From assembly GCA_947247005.1 (NCBI GenBank), contig OX365956.1, positions 14,962,089 through 15,026,088 of the forward strand: a stretch of 64,000 nt of DNA, read 5' to 3'. Shown here in pieces: positions 24,937 to 37,854 of the stretch. The translations under genes and the position numbers were made by a program. The notes under the pieces are model-generated. The model did not search any database and was not told the DNA's origin. It saw only the letters and a program-made list of their open reading frames with translations. This DNA is from Spisula solida (Eukaryota; Mollusca; Bivalvia; Venerida; Mactridae). Positions within the stretch are counted from its first letter, which is position 1. The number at the start of each line of letters is the position of its first letter.

Positions 24937-26562
24937 ATTTTGAACTAATTCATCGTCACCTTAAAGCGCCTGCCAGCAATAATCGAAAATCGATTGTCGG
25001 CAGTTAAAAGTCGAAGTTGAAATGACGCATGACTACATGCTCAACACGCCGACGGCATGGCACAGAAGGTACACACTGGGCGCGTACACGGGCTTCACGA
25101 ATAATTTGGTAAATAAATCATGTTATTTACAAAAAACATATCATGTTTACATGATGTAGTTTCAACTAAATGTCACCATTAATTAAAACAAAGATCATGT
25201 TCATAATTTATACTTGTATAACATCATACATAATGCACACAGGGTGTATATAAATGGTGCACATGTAAATTACCATTATTTGTTGCCTTTCTTTTTATGC
25301 TCCTTTTGTCCCATCCGTCCATCTGTCCGTCACACTTTTGCCCGGCTCATAACAGTATTAGAGATATAGATCTATTTGAAACTTCATGTCCAAATAGATC
25401 TCAATTAGGGGATGTGCAGTGCCCAGGAACCATAACTCTTTATTGCATGTTTTTGGAGTTATTCTCCATTGTATCTTTCGTACTTATACTCTTTCTCTCT
25501 TGTGGAAAATATCGTCGCTGAATTAACCCTCATTTCCACTCCAATGTCGCGAAAACTGATAATATTACGCACATTTCAAGTACTTGCAATATCCAGTGTA
25601 CGGTATACCGCAGTAATAATATCATTTCGTTCAGAAAAAAACAGTTTATGTAATCGCAATGCTTGTTTTTATCACTTAATTGTAAGCAGTGGATTTTTTT
25701 CTCAAAGATTCAGCCATACGACTTGCTTTGGTTCAAGTTTAAGATTTTAACAACTGATTTAAACAAATCGCCACCAGCTCTTACCACCGCGCATAAACCA
25801 AATCACTGTACTCATTATTGTGATACTATACAATTAAACGTGTACTCATTATTGTGATTGAAACATCCGGCGATTTTCAATCACTGTACTCATTATTACA
25901 ATCCTATATGATTCAACGTGTACTCATTATTGCGATAACCGGAAATTGACTCGTTTATACACTGTGCATACACCAATACATAGTGGGGTAGTTTGAATTG
26001 TAATGTTTTGAACAAAACACAACCACAAGCATTGCCTAAATACACTTGGAGGAAACGAAGGTGTTCTTATTTCAACGTTAAAGCACAGCTCCCTAGACCA
26101 GATAATGTAATAGCGTTCCGAGGAAGACAGTAGTGCAGTGGTTGATGTGTTGTCATTCACACAGTTGTGATTTACTACGCATTCGAACTCGTGACCATGT
26201 TTTATTCTACGATAAAACACAGGAACATATTTATCATTTCTTAAAATTAGATCCTCGACAGGAGCAGGTATCACGCCGTTATGTTTGTGACCATTGCTTC
26301 GCAAGTGCACATTCGAACTTTATATGTTATGAGGAAAATAAGAAGTACATTTTGTAAATATGATATAAAATTACTGAACTTCGGTCTGTCGCGTAGACGT
26401 CGAAGTTACATGTATTATGTAGATGCATTAAACATAAAAAGCATAATAATTAAATTAAATCGTTGTGTCAATAGTAATCAATTGATTGCCCATCACTTGG
26501 ATGCACCTATTTATTGCATCAGCGCACGTAAACAGGTTCACATTCCTAACCCGACGACGGAG
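24937..26562. other. upstream region of the glycine-rich gene
   Basis: Holds a truncated TCCG-type repeat (about 25293-25460: CATCCGTCCATCTGTCCGTC, then AACCATAACTCTTTATTGCA). Four imperfect copies of a GTACTCATTATTGTGAT motif lie at 25805-25935. A weak tRNA-like stretch sits near 26125-26200. No exon is supported, although a 127-codon frame is open on the minus strand at 25927-26310. Confidence 0.5.
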
Positions 26563-26568
26563 TATAAA
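26563..26568 (+). promoter_or_regulatory. TATA box of the glycine-rich gene
   Basis: TATAAA in GAGTATAAAACGATT lies 78 bases before the start codon, predicting a transcription start near 26590-26600 and a 5' UTR of about 50 bases. Confidence 0.6.
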
Positions 26569-26645
26569 ACGATTAAATAACAAACACTCGCGCAATGGAA
26601 ATATAATCTCCTAGTACGGCAGGGATTGTTTGTAAACAATTCAAG

Positions 26646-29600
26646 ATGAGGTTATACCTTATTTCATTTGTGTTGTTCGCTGTTGTTTCACTCTGTGTTG
26701 AAGGTAAGTGAACGTTATTTCAAGCAAATATCACATCCTTTTTTATATCGTACTGTACTACACTTAATGGCACTTCTAACGCTACCTTTGATATATTTTA
26801 GTTTTCATTACAACTCCTCCATGAATTGTCATGAAATTTAGTACGCTGTAACAACAACAATATTTGACTAAGTTTCATCTAAATCGGACTTTAGACTATT
26901 ACAAGACACGTCTTTAACTGAACAAATGCTTATATTGAAAGTCGTATTTGTTCACACTGTGCCTGCACCCGGTTGTTATTTATGCTTGTATCTGTTATTT
27001 CTTCCAAAGAAAGTACGAGAGTTGTTCAAAAAGGAATGCAAGTGATGCTATATCTTTCTTCTATCAAATATTTTTTTAAAAAAGTGAGCTGTATATCAAA
27101 GATCATTGTATTAGATTTAAATTGATACCTCACATTTTAAAATCCGTTCAGTGTTGCTGCAACAATAGCTCGATTAACACTATCTACGAGAGTATACCTG
27201 TGCTTAAATTATTGGGAAAATGCAACTTATTCGGTCCCATTTAAGAATCGTTGTTTTCTTAATGCGGGAACAAATACAATATTTAAAATAACTTGTATGG
27301 TCAAATGGTGTCATGTAATGCCTTACTCATATCCAACTATTTGTCCCATTTGTATTGAATGTGTTTTCAAGTCGACCACAGTTACCTTCCCTTGACTGGT
27401 GTTATACCGGTTTTAATCTGATCGATCTTATCTCGATTGCGTAATCGCGCTATGCTAACTCAGCGGGTTGTCGGAGTGTATAAATTAATGTATATCATTT
27501 GCTGGAGGGGTTTTGTGCGTTCAGTTACACTTTCAAATTGGCATTTTTTACATTTTGTATATGATGCATACCAGGATCTTTTTTATGGGCATATCTCTGT
27601 CATTATGAAATTTTGTTCATAAGGTAGGTATCATCAGGAACATTTAAATGCTTCCATGGTATCATTCAGAATTCGTTGATCATGTGTGAGGAATCTAACA
27701 ATTCGACGCTCTATTGCTATAAGGGCGTAAGTGCATTTTAGCAACTTTCGGGAAATTGAAAAAAACTGTCTACAGGCTTTAATACTGTATCAATCATGAC
27801 GAAATTTGGAACACTCTTAGAACACATATTATTGACTTACGTGAAACATTTTCACATTATAAGATTACACCATTTCTATAAAATTCACGAAATTCGTTTT
27901 ATGCCCTTTTTATATTTTCATTGTAATGCATCGGCCGATAATTTTAAAAGGACGTAACTAACAGTTACGCCCTCAAAATTCTAACTCCGGTATTGCTAAA
28001 AAGGACGTAACTACCACATGCGCCCTTTTAGAATTCGGCATACCGATTAAGTTATAAATAAAATGACAGTTATTAATTGATCTATATTAGTTTTAGATTG
28101 ATCTATATCAATAATAAATTATAATAAGTGACCATTTTCTAAGTATCTTATGTTACAATAAATAATAAATTATGATAGGTGACCATTTTCAAAGTATCTT
28201 TTGTTACAGACTCAATTCAATTATGAGTCCAGATGCCAGAGGGGTAACCTAACTTTGGACTACCAACAAAGTGTTTTGGTACCAAAATGTTCAAGAAGAT
28301 GTCCTCTCTTAGAATCAGTTGCATAGCACTTCGTCTCACTTGGGCATTTAGAAATAATTTGGACACCCATAGGTCATGGGTTGGCTGCCTTGGGTGGCAG
28401 GGAGTTTCCCACATATAAGACCTTGTATGGCTGTACTTGATGTTAATGGGTACCTCACATTGTGTGGGATGGCTGTCCTGTGTGGTGGAGATTACCACTT
28501 AGGTCCCGGTATGAATTTACGTTTTGCTAGTGACAACACCATAGAGCCAGTGATGTCTGTAAATGATGGTGAATACCATACAGGATCTGTGATTCCTGTA
28601 CTTGGTGTTGGTGAGTACCCGTATGGGTTTGGTATGGGTATACTTTGTGGAAGTGAGTACGCCATAATGCCTGGTATGTCTGCACATGGTCGTGGTGAAT
28701 ATAGGGTATGTGCTGGCTGTGCAGTCATGGTGGTGATGAGCCCAGCTGTGTCCGTACTTTACTAATTGTCGATAAATACTTCATATGATAAGGAATTACT
28801 TTTATTGGTGGTGAAGAGTATAATGTAAAGGGTGTCTTGTGGTGATGAGTAATTCATATGATCTATTTCAGATCATATGAATTACTAAGTGGAAGTGAGT
28901 ACTCCATAGAGCCTGGGGAATATGTACATGTACGTACATGGTTTTAAGTACCTTATATGTGTATATGATGGTTGTTCTTGATGCCAGTGAGTATCCCTTA
29001 GGACCGAGTGAGGTGGGAACATCACTAAGTGGTTGCGGTTACCATATAGAGGCAGGGATGTCTGTTTTCGATGGTGGTAGTATGGTTGTTATTGGAAGTG
29101 ATGAGCCCCTCTTAGTGTCTGTGATGACTTTAACTAACGATAGTGAGTATCACAATATGTCAAAGGATGTTTGAACTCGGTGGTGATGAGTACCACTTAA
29201 GGCCTGGTATGTCTGTACTAAGTGGTAGTTACTATCCCATAGAGGATAGATTGACTGTACAATGTGATGGTTAGTTCATAGGGTATGTGATGGCGGCCTG
29301 GGTGGTGGAGAGTATCCCTTATGGCCTGGTAAGGCAGAACTTGGTGGTGATGGGTACTTATTAGTGCATAGGATTGCGTGATGTTGTGTATGCGAGTACT
29401 CCATAGGTCCTGTGGTGGTTGTACTCCATAGAGCATGCAATACCTCACATGACCGGGAATAGTCGACAAGGTGTTGATGTACTACATAGTGTCTGGTATA
29501 GTGGTCGTGAGTACCGGACTAGGCCTGGGATTGTTGTGCTTGGTGGTTGTGAGTACCCAACGAAGTGCTGAAATATCGTTTTCCGTAAATGTCGGGACTA

Positions 29601-32600
29601 TAATATTGCAGAATAAATCTGCAAGCTAGTACCTGCCTTTTAGAGCGCTTGATCATAAAATCGTACATTACTTGTCATTGAAGGTAACCGATTCCGAAAA
29701 CTTGCACTTTTCGGTAATATGATTTCGTAATTTTTTACCCCAAACGCCACAAAACGACCCAAGTGCAGACTTCGGAAAAATACTCTTCTGACCATAGGTT
29801 TCAGAATAATGAAGTGTCCAAAGTCCACAAGAAGGAGGGGGTTGATTTGCAGTTAATGGGCTATTAAGTAGTGCATTGGTAGTTAACTTTGAGTTAAAGA
29901 TAGATAATACCGGGTAAACAAAATCCTAAAAGGGCCTATGTAAGACTTAGGCCCTTTTAGCATTTTGAAGTGTGTTAATGAACTTAAATTCAATAAGGGC
30001 GTAACTAGCAGCTACACCCTTTTTAAATTTGTCGATGGTCACTTTTGGTGTAGTTACGCCCTTATAAAATTTTCATTTCGAACTCAATGCACTTACGCCC
30101 TACCAATATTTCTTCAATTGTGAAGCCAATTGTAATGCTATGGCTATGATATTTGGTCAGCAGGTGCGCAATGACATTCCGCTTCGAAAGGTGTAAAAAC
30201 ATGAAAAAGGGCGTAAGTACCACTTACGCCCTTATAGCACTAGAGCGTCGAATTATGCATTTGTTATACTAGTAACCGCAATACATGTCACGATATGTAT
30301 ACTTATTATCATGCATATTCGATGGATGATAAAAAAATAAACGGTTACTAGTAACTGTACAATGCTTGAGTATGTGTGCAATATCACAAAGTACAGTTTA
30401 AATGAAATTTAGCAACCACTGCTGATTTTTCAAGTATGTTGTACGGTTGATTGTTCAGTTGCATCTTCGAGCCATAGACCATACAATTATGGAACTGGTT
30501 TTTAATATCTTGAAAAATAAAAAAGTTATGACAATTTTAAGTTCGTGAAATAGTGCGTTTTTTTTCTTGAATTAAATAGGTGAATATTCGCTCGCTTGCG
30601 GACCCGACAAAACTCAGCAAGTCGTGCGATATCGGTACTTCGACTATTATAATTTTAAATCATGCGTGAGCTTATGACATTTCACTTTTAATTATTTTAA
30701 TGCATGTATTACTTTCCAAATCGGCAATAAAGTCAAAGTTTCAAATCTCTAAAATCATAATAAAGTATGTATACAGGAAATATAGCGATTATAGAAATAT
30801 AGCGGTTATAACCCTTCGCGCGAATGTACCACTTTTATTACCCCACATGCTGTGACAATCGCAGCGGGGCGCGTCATAAAACAATTAACAATGTGCAAAT
30901 TAAATATGTGTAGTACTTTTTTACTAAAAAAAAAGATACCTGTTTTAAATCAAAGCACTGAAAGTTCTGGTGTGTGGCGTACTGATGCCATTAAATCCAA
31001 TATCGAATCCAGGTTGTATCATAATTTTATGTCACAGTTCTGATAAGCCCACCCTTACTCAAACATTTGTGCTGCTAAAGACACCAAGGGAACCAGCAGT
31101 TACCTGGAACTTACTTAAGTAACTATGCTGAGCATCAATGAAGGGATATTTACAAATACCATTTTAACGACTGTTTATTCTCCGTATGACCACGCATGTG
31201 AATTAAATGTATATGACACTCTATAGTAACGTATGTAACTGTGGTGTCGCTCACACATATCGATCGGCCGATTAATGCTTTAAAAACAAGTTTTACATTT
31301 TATTAAACCTTAAAGTATTAGCTTTTAAAACAAGCTTAAATGAACAAAATCGATCGAATATTAAATTAATAATTGATGATTTTCGACCGTTGATTGAATT
31401 TTTATTTGGTATAAAACGGGATATTTTAAACTTACTTCTACGCGGAACGGATTCTTACTCGTCGCCGTGGATTTAATAATTAGGGTATCGTGTTGAATGT
31501 TGTCTTAAAGAGAGACATATATCTCTGCTTCATTACAAGCTTTAAATATTTAAAATCGGATAATAGATACGAAAATTATGAGGTCTTATATAAAGCAGGG
31601 TAGAAATTGACTAGTGCGTTTAACGCTTACCGCGGTAACATTGTTAATCGGCCGATCGATATGTACGTAGAACTATTTTAGTTCCCCCCACCAGCTATAT
31701 ATAGCATCAATGTTTGTATACAACATAATTAGGTCATCGTCTGCAATGTGCAGCGGCGGAGTGATTTACATACGTTACAGTATACGATTGAAAACCGTGG
31801 GAACTATTTTAGATTCCCGCCACCAGTGAGAACATTCTTTGGTATTAAAAATATAGTCCGTTGCGGAATGATTTGCTATAAATATCCTCTAAAAATAAAA
31901 GTCTGATATAATTGTTGGTCTTAATATAAGTAAATGTTGGTAATGTAAACAAATCAGGTCCAATGATACGTGTAACCTGTGTTGCATGCTTGTAATATTG
32001 TTCAAATCATAGAACTATTTATTTGCCGAGGCCTAATGCGTTAAATTGGTCGTAAGCTGAAAAGTGGTAATATCATTGTGTGGCGTTACGCCACACAAAA
32101 ACCGTAAAAAGGGGGCAGATCTAATTATCACATTTCTTATATCAAAACACCAATCTGACGGGAAGAAATTAAACTATTAATCAAGTTTGCACAAAATATA
32201 TTCCCCGAGAAACAAAAGAACTACGGACAAGAAAGTAACCAAGTTTGATATCAAATCGGTTCATTTCCTTCTTTGTTCAATGTGAGTGATAGTCATGTTA
32301 AAAACCTTTAAAAAGGGGGTTGATCCCATAAAGATACAACTATGCAATTTAGTGCATTATATTGTAGACATACCAAACTACAAAATATGTTTGCACATAA
32401 GAAATATCTCAAATAGTTATTATCATATGGACAATTTTACGTGGAGTCCCCATGCCTTCCAATGGTAAAAAAATTGTCACATGTGCGAATACAAATGGGA
32501 CAAATAGTTGGATATGTTCATCAACCATTTAATAGTTTAAGAAATTTAAAAGTGGTGTAATTTTATTTGGAAACCTCATGCACACCATCCAAATACCGCA

Positions 32601-35600
32601 ATTTACTAGCAAAGGGTTGCGAAAATAAGATATTTTTGGAGTATTTACAGTTAGGCAAGTAGCTCAATGTGTTTGCACATCATTAGGAGCTATTCATACA
32701 ATTATCAAGTATATTACAAAAATTAGGACGGTAAGTATAGTTTGGATACCCCTATCTGCTTTGAGACGCCAGCACATTTGCCCTTGCAAACAGTAACTGT
32801 CCAAAAATAGTTGAAACTAGTTTCTTGATACAAAAAGTCGACCGTTTGCAAAATGCAATGGCCATAAACGTGGCACGGGTTCATTTTGTCACCCATGCGA
32901 CAGATCGATACACAAATATGAGCCAGCAAATACAGAACAAATGTATGCATTGCAAAACGCACAATGGGCGCCAGTAGAAATGAATACCCTTTTCGATAGA
33001 AACAAAGTTTCTACCATTCAATTTGATGTATAAAATGGACAATGCTAAACAAAGGTAAATCCCTTCAGAAATTGAAGAAACACTCAAACAATCACTGCCA
33101 AGCCAGATGTTTGAAGGATAGCATGCTATTGCAGAGTAATGGGTCTCCACCTGCAGCAGCCATTAACGCGACTTTCTGAGAAGCGTGAAGGTTCTTGAGC
33201 TTTCCGACCATACTTATTCGTCAAGCATTGTCCCTTGTGACCTTTATTTATTTCAAACGACACTTAAATTGCATTGTCGGACAAAATATCAGGTACGTTA
33301 AGATCTTGGTTTGGCCAATGTACAGTATAATATTATGCACAGTATACCTAGATATGATAACAAAACCGAATTTTAATCAAAGTACTGTTCAAAGTACTGT
33401 TACTGGGGGAAAACGCAATTCTGGGTATTAAAGGGTTTCACATTTAATGGTACTGAATTTCAAAACAAATGTTAATATTGTGACAAGGTTTCTAAGACGC
33501 GATAGCAGCGGAATCATTCAAATCACACCTCAACGGGCCAATCACAATACTAGAACTCATGAAGGTAATACACCTGCTGTAGTTCTAAGAAATATGTTAC
33601 AATGTGTGTTCGATTCCAACGTGTTTCATCCTGTTTTTCGTTTTTCACTGACATAGCTCCATAAGATGCTTGTTAAATGAATTATCAAACATCGAATGTA
33701 CCTGCGGACATCAAGACGTACCAGTCCTGATATATATTTAAGCAGGTCAGACCCGCGTAATACATATAATAAAAACATGTGATTAAACGTTCCCGTGCAC
33801 ATTATTTTGACGGTGGTAAACCAAAAGAATGCAAGAAATGGGATAGGGCATCAATGGGCGCAAGAAAATATAAGCTAGCGTCTAAAAACTACACAAAGTC
33901 ATAATTCCACAACTCTTCAGCTGCATAATTATGTAAATTATAAACCATCCGGATAGGATACGATTCGCAAAAACGAATAAGATAGGGGTCGAAACGCAAA
34001 AGACGATATGGTCGGGATATATAACGACAGACGCAAACTATTCAAGTTAGCTGATGATCAATGGCAATTCAATGGACCAAACATCGATCAATACTATTAA
34101 CACTACAAACTGCGTTCATAGAGTCCTTATTCCATAATTATACCTGGGTACGAACTGGATATGGTACGAATAGCGCGAACGAATAAGATAGGGACGGAAC
34201 ATAAATAACTCATAATGTCTCGACCTTCGGCGGGAAAATTTATGTAACAGCGCTGGGAAAAGGGTTGTTCTAATGGTAGATCCAAACTATTTAGCTGAAG
34301 ATCTCTGGTAAGTTAAAGGACGAAATGTGGATTAATACTATCAACAAATGCAAAAAGTGTAAATAGTAAAAAAACAAGCACGAGTTAGATTAGGAGTTTC
34401 TAGCTAAACTGTAATATGAATGTTAAAACCAAGAATTTTGTCAAGATCGTCTGCTCAACGGGTTGCTTTTAACAGTGACATTTTTATCGCCCCTCAAAAA
34501 TCATTAGTCATTTTACAGCGCGTAGGAATTTATTCGCACAAATACATTTTCTCATCCAAATAAGCTTTCAAAAAGTTCACACAATACGAACAATTAGAAC
34601 AATATTAAATTGTTGAAAACAAATGTTCTCATAAATGGTCGAAAATTACGAAAATGGTTGAGATTTGCAGGCACTTCTTTCTTGCTCGGATGAATTGGTC
34701 GTGGAGAAATTACATCGTTAAAATCGTAGTGATTTCAGGATTGTATGTAATACAAATACTGGGGTTCCCCCAGTAAAAATGGAATAACTGAATGTTCAAA
34801 CGCATATATATTGGAGATGAAAACTGCAATGGGATCAAAGGCTTGTCTCATTAGAATCTATCAAGGATAAATGTTTATGGGCTTAGTTGCATTCCAATTT
34901 GAACAACCCTCGTATCGATTGTCCAGATGTGATTCACTCATGTTTCTGATAGTCATTGAAACTATTCACCAATCGACTAGTAAATAAAATAACGTTTGGT
35001 TTTGCTGCGAAATCCTGCCCTGCGTTCAAGGAAAAATCACGTGACGCACGTTTCGTACCAGGTACAAAACGTTTCGTACCTAGTACGCAAACGGTACGAA
35101 ACGTTTCGTACCTGGTACGTATCAGGTACGAAACGTGCGTCACGTTATTTTTCCTTGAACGCAAGGCAGTTGTAACCGTTACCACAATGAGTACGAGTAC
35201 GTTGAGATAATACAATACCTGTGAGCAACGGGAGTCGAGCTCAACTTGCAATTGAAACTAATAGTGACGAAAAACGATATCAAACTGATTTAATTATATT
35301 CAGTTAAGTCAGTGGCAGTAATCATATGTGTCTATTCTTATTGCATTACATGCATGTATAACTGAATTGTAATATATTTATTTAATTCCGAATTTTCTGG
35401 ACAAGTTTTATTGTAACTTGGTATCTGATTGTTCGTTTATCTTCATAGGACTCGGGTGGACAACTTGTAAGAAATGTGGACTGTGGAACGGACTCGGAGG
35501 CGGCTATAGCACTGGTTACGGTGTTGGCTACGGGGGTGGTTATGGTGGAGGGTATGGTGGTGGTTCCGGGGGAGGGTATGGTGGTGGTTTTGACGGAGGA

Positions 35601-35888
35601 TTCGGTGTAGGTTATGGTGGAGGGTATGGCGGTGGATACGGAATTGGATATGGTGGAGGGTATGGTATTGGTTTTGGAGGCGGATATGGGGGCGGCTATG
35701 GAGGAGGATATGGTGGAGGTTTTGGAGGCGGTTATGGGGGCGGCTCTGGAGGAGGCTTTGGTGGAGGTTTTGGAGGAGGGTATGGAGGCGGCACTGGTGG
35801 GGGTGGTTCTAGTGGAAGAGCTAGAGTCGTAATCAGTGGTGGAATTAGCGGAATATCAAGATCGAGTGGTTGGAAGAAGACGTACTAA
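26646..35888 (+). CDS. secreted glycine/tyrosine-rich protein, 2 exons
   Basis: Exon 1 (26646-26703) encodes MRLYLISFVLFAVVSLCVEG, a textbook signal peptide, and ends at GTAAGT in phase 1. Exon 2 (35449-35888) starts after CATAG and joins in phase. The protein is 165 residues. After cleavage come a short Cys-containing head (LGWTTCKKCGLWNGLG) and about 100 residues of GYGGG/GFGGG repeats. The tail is basic, SSGRARVVISGG, and ends GWKKTY. Glycine/tyrosine repeats with a basic, tyrosine-ending tail recall molluscan shell-matrix proteins such as shematrins. That is a compositional resemblance, not proof; a byssal, periostracal or antimicrobial role is also possible. The 8.7-kb intron holds an inverted-repeat element (27700-30254), 30.3-35.0 kb with no recognised gene, and a hairpin at 35015-35169. 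Confidence 0.85.
27700..30254. mobile_element. 2.55-kb inverted-repeat element carrying a 42-bp minisatellite
   Basis: Ends 27700-27733 (AATTCGACGCTCTATTGCTA continuing to TAAGGGCGTAAGTG) and 30221-30254 are inverted and match at 33 of 34 bases. Near both ends the motif AAGGGCGTAACTA/AGTGC recurs in both orientations (about 27950-28030, 29989-30060, 30205-30232), some pairs forming hairpins. The interior is the degenerate minisatellite listed next. There is no transposase, so it is non-autonomous. The target duplication is not clear. Confidence 0.85.
28376..29570 (+). repeat. degenerate 42-bp minisatellite
   Basis: Roughly 28 diverged units. Anchors such as GGTGAGTACC recur at about 28570, 28611, 28653 and 28695, 42 bases apart. 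The consensus, inferred by eye, reads in one frame as GGGEYPIGPGMSVL. The frame is open for 129 codons (28376-28765) and again at 28938-29174, then broken by stops. No initiation context or splice sites support translation. Confidence 0.8.
30255..35014. other. intron of the glycine-rich gene, no gene recognised
   Basis: Mostly unique AT-rich sequence. An imperfect direct repeat spans about 33950-34330: ACGAATAAGATAGG at about 33975 and 34178, and AGCTGA-GATC segments after each. A 28-base stretch near 32489-32516 (AATACAAATGGGACAAATAG) is inverted relative to 27331-27358. Minus-strand frames at 32723-33150 have no domain I recognise. Confidence 0.45.
35015..35169. repeat. 155-bp hairpin with GTACGAAAC palindromes
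   Basis: The outer arms (CTGCGTTCAAGGAAAAATCA and TTTTTCCTTGAACGCA) are inverted and enclose CACGTGACGCACGTTTCGTA and its complement. The centre repeats GGTACGAAACGTTTCGTACC-like units. It ends about 280 bases before exon 2 of the glycine-rich gene. Confidence 0.8.
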
Positions 35889-36108
35889 AACACAAACATT
35901 GGAATCGGTGTACATTATAATGTGTATGCTTTAACATCGCATTGTTGTAGTGATTGTATGAATGTCATTTAAACCGTAAATATTGCATTTGGAAATGTAT
36001 TTGTTCATCTAATTTATATGCAGCCTTTTATATTGCATTTAGTGGCATCAAAACATGGCATTATATCTATAGGCCTATTCGGGAACAGACACATCTATAG
36101 CAAAACAA

Positions 36109-36114
36109 AATAAA
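36109..36114 (+). terminator. poly(A) signal of the glycine-rich gene
   Basis: AATAAA, 221 bases after the stop codon and the first such hexamer in the 3' flank. Confidence 0.55.
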
Positions 36115-36185
36115 GCACAGGAAAGCAGTACGTGGAGAAAATAGCGTATACCAGTATGATGTATTATCATTCCTCATAACACAAA

Positions 36186-36398
36186 GTTAGGATATTGTGA
36201 CAGTGACGTTGCAGTTTATGTGTACGCAAACAAATCGCAACCATTGTCTAAACAGGTAGAGCGAAGTTTAGTATGTTGGTTTAGCATTGAAATTATAGTT
36301 GTTTGTACAGCATAAGCCTATATAATTTGCTTTACACCGTTATAGTGGACTCGACCGCTGCGACACTGTATTTTTATCCTGACTGGACTATAATGGTA
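36186..36398 (+). repeat. dispersed repeat, copy inverted at 50337-50557
   Basis: Both copies share GGATATTGTGACAGTGACGT, CAACCATTGTCTAAACAGGT, AGAGCGAAGTTTA, TGTTTGTACAG and TTTTATCCTGACTGGACTAT. No coding potential; identity looks high. Confidence 0.8.
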
Positions 36399-36434
36399 TA
36401 GTCAAGAGAATTTGACACGACTCTCGAATTCATA

Positions 36435-36655
36435 GAAGCATAATTTAACAGCTGATATAGTGTCTATATTTATAATCCCGGTGTATGTTTTTATAAGCGG
36501 AAAGTATCACGAAGACGCCCGAGAAGTAATACCAACACAAATGTAAAGGACCGATGTTGCACGATTTGCTCGCAGACATTTATATATTCAACGCAAGAAC
36601 CTTGTCATATATTTATGCATAAAGGTCAGGGTCATGTAAAATTATCTGTGCTATA
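36435..36655 (+). repeat. dispersed repeat shared with 19600-19815
   Basis: Same orientation and order of blocks as the earlier copy, with a 30-base insertion here near 36520. No frame is conserved. Confidence 0.7.
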
Positions 36656-36976
36656 CATTGTTACCATTAAAATACTGCTCTGTAACAGCTGTCCCAAAAT
36701 ATGTTCGTTTTCACGTCAAACACATATTTTACATTATATTGTAAATTGGCAAACATGTCTTCGAGATGTCAGCATGTATAAACACAATAAAACAATTCTT
36801 TTAGTGCAATGGTCGTTCAACCCTGAATGTTGTTTACTTGCTGCCTTGTCGTTGATTTAATCAAACTGACAGTATAAACAATATCCGAAAACTCTATCTG
36901 ACAAACAACGGTCCGTCATGTCACTGGGAAAGTGACCAATATGTGTATTGAACTGCTGTACCGCATTTGGCAAATA

Positions 36977-37603
36977 CGTGGGTAGATCCAAAAGTAATGT
37001 CACTGTTCCGCTGGTGAAATTATTTGTTGGCGTACGTCAATGAAATTTATATCAAAATGTAAAGTAATTCAATTCTGATAAATATCATTTGTGTCATATT
37101 GTTTGAATATTAAAATAGCATTACATAGACATTCAAAATATACCACTGACGTCATGTCGCCGCACACGAAAATGACGTTATTTTTCCAGCGTATAATTAC
37201 AGTTGATGAGACATGGGTGTATTTCTATGACCCGGAAACAAGACAGGCCTGTAACAATGTGTTTTCCTCACAACATAAAGACTCTAGTATGTAAATGGGT
37301 TTAAAAAATGGTTGAACAGACATGATCGATGTATAGAACATCAATGATGATACTTTGAAAAGGAATGATGTAAGTAACATCAAATATTGTTTACGACGTC
37401 GTTGACGTCATTGGCTTGCGGCGATGTCCGTTAATAGGCTTCCTATGTACGCGTATACCTCAATAACAAATAATTGCACTATCATGAAATTTGGTCATTA
37501 CATTGGAATTAGATTATTGTAACTACATGTAAAATTGTGATGTTTTATTTACAGTATACACGATTTTACAGCACCAGTGACATTACTTTTGGATCTCACC
37601 ACG
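36977..37603. mobile_element. internally deleted mariner element
   Basis: Terminal repeats begin CGTGGGTAGATCCAAAAGTA at the left and end with its complement (reverse complement CGTGGTGAGATCCAAAAGTA), both running on to ATGTCACTG. TA flanks each side (36975-36976, 37604-37605). At 627 bp it is about half the usual mariner length of 1.3 kb. Confidence 0.9.
37185..37294 (+). pseudogene. mariner transposase fragment
   Basis: The frame reads ITVDETWVYFYDPETRQ, which matches the conserved mariner segment around the second catalytic aspartate (DETW...YDPE). Only this part of the catalytic domain survives, followed by a stop. It lies inside the mariner element at 36977-37603. Confidence 0.85.
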
Positions 37604-37639
37604 TACATGTATAACACTATGTCGTATACTAGTACTTTA

Positions 37640-37800
37640 TTCACACTTTATTCACACCACAAAATTACATAAAAATGATAACAAACAGTGAAGGCAGCAC
37701 TCAAACCACCAAGCACAGACAACATAAAACACATCACTGACTCCCAATTACACGGCACAATGCCCAAATCACACAATACGTGAAACTATCAAAAGCGTAT
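37640..37800 (-). mobile_element. LINE-like 3' end fragment
   Basis: The reverse complement contains GTGTTTTATGTTGTCTGTGC, TTGAGTGCTGCCTTCACTGT and ends GTGAATAAAGTGTGAATAAA, like a LINE 3' UTR with short tandem tail. Related pieces lie at 15590 (+) and near 61040-61100. Confidence 0.5.
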
Positions 37801-37854
37801 CTAGTGTGGCAATATCAACTGGTGTGATTCCATACAAGGATGGTTTGACATAAT

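Noticed and set aside
25927..26310. 127-codon minus-strand frame
   Set aside because: No recognisable domain; overlaps a weak tRNA-like stretch and lies just upstream of a promoter on the other strand.
28376..28765. 129-codon frame as a real exon
   Set aside because: Lies in a degenerate minisatellite inside a mobile element, with no splice sites in phase with the flanking gene.
32723..33150. Overlapping minus-strand frames in the glycine-rich gene intron
   Set aside because: No motif and frequent stops in adjacent frames; possibly a decayed element, not supportable.
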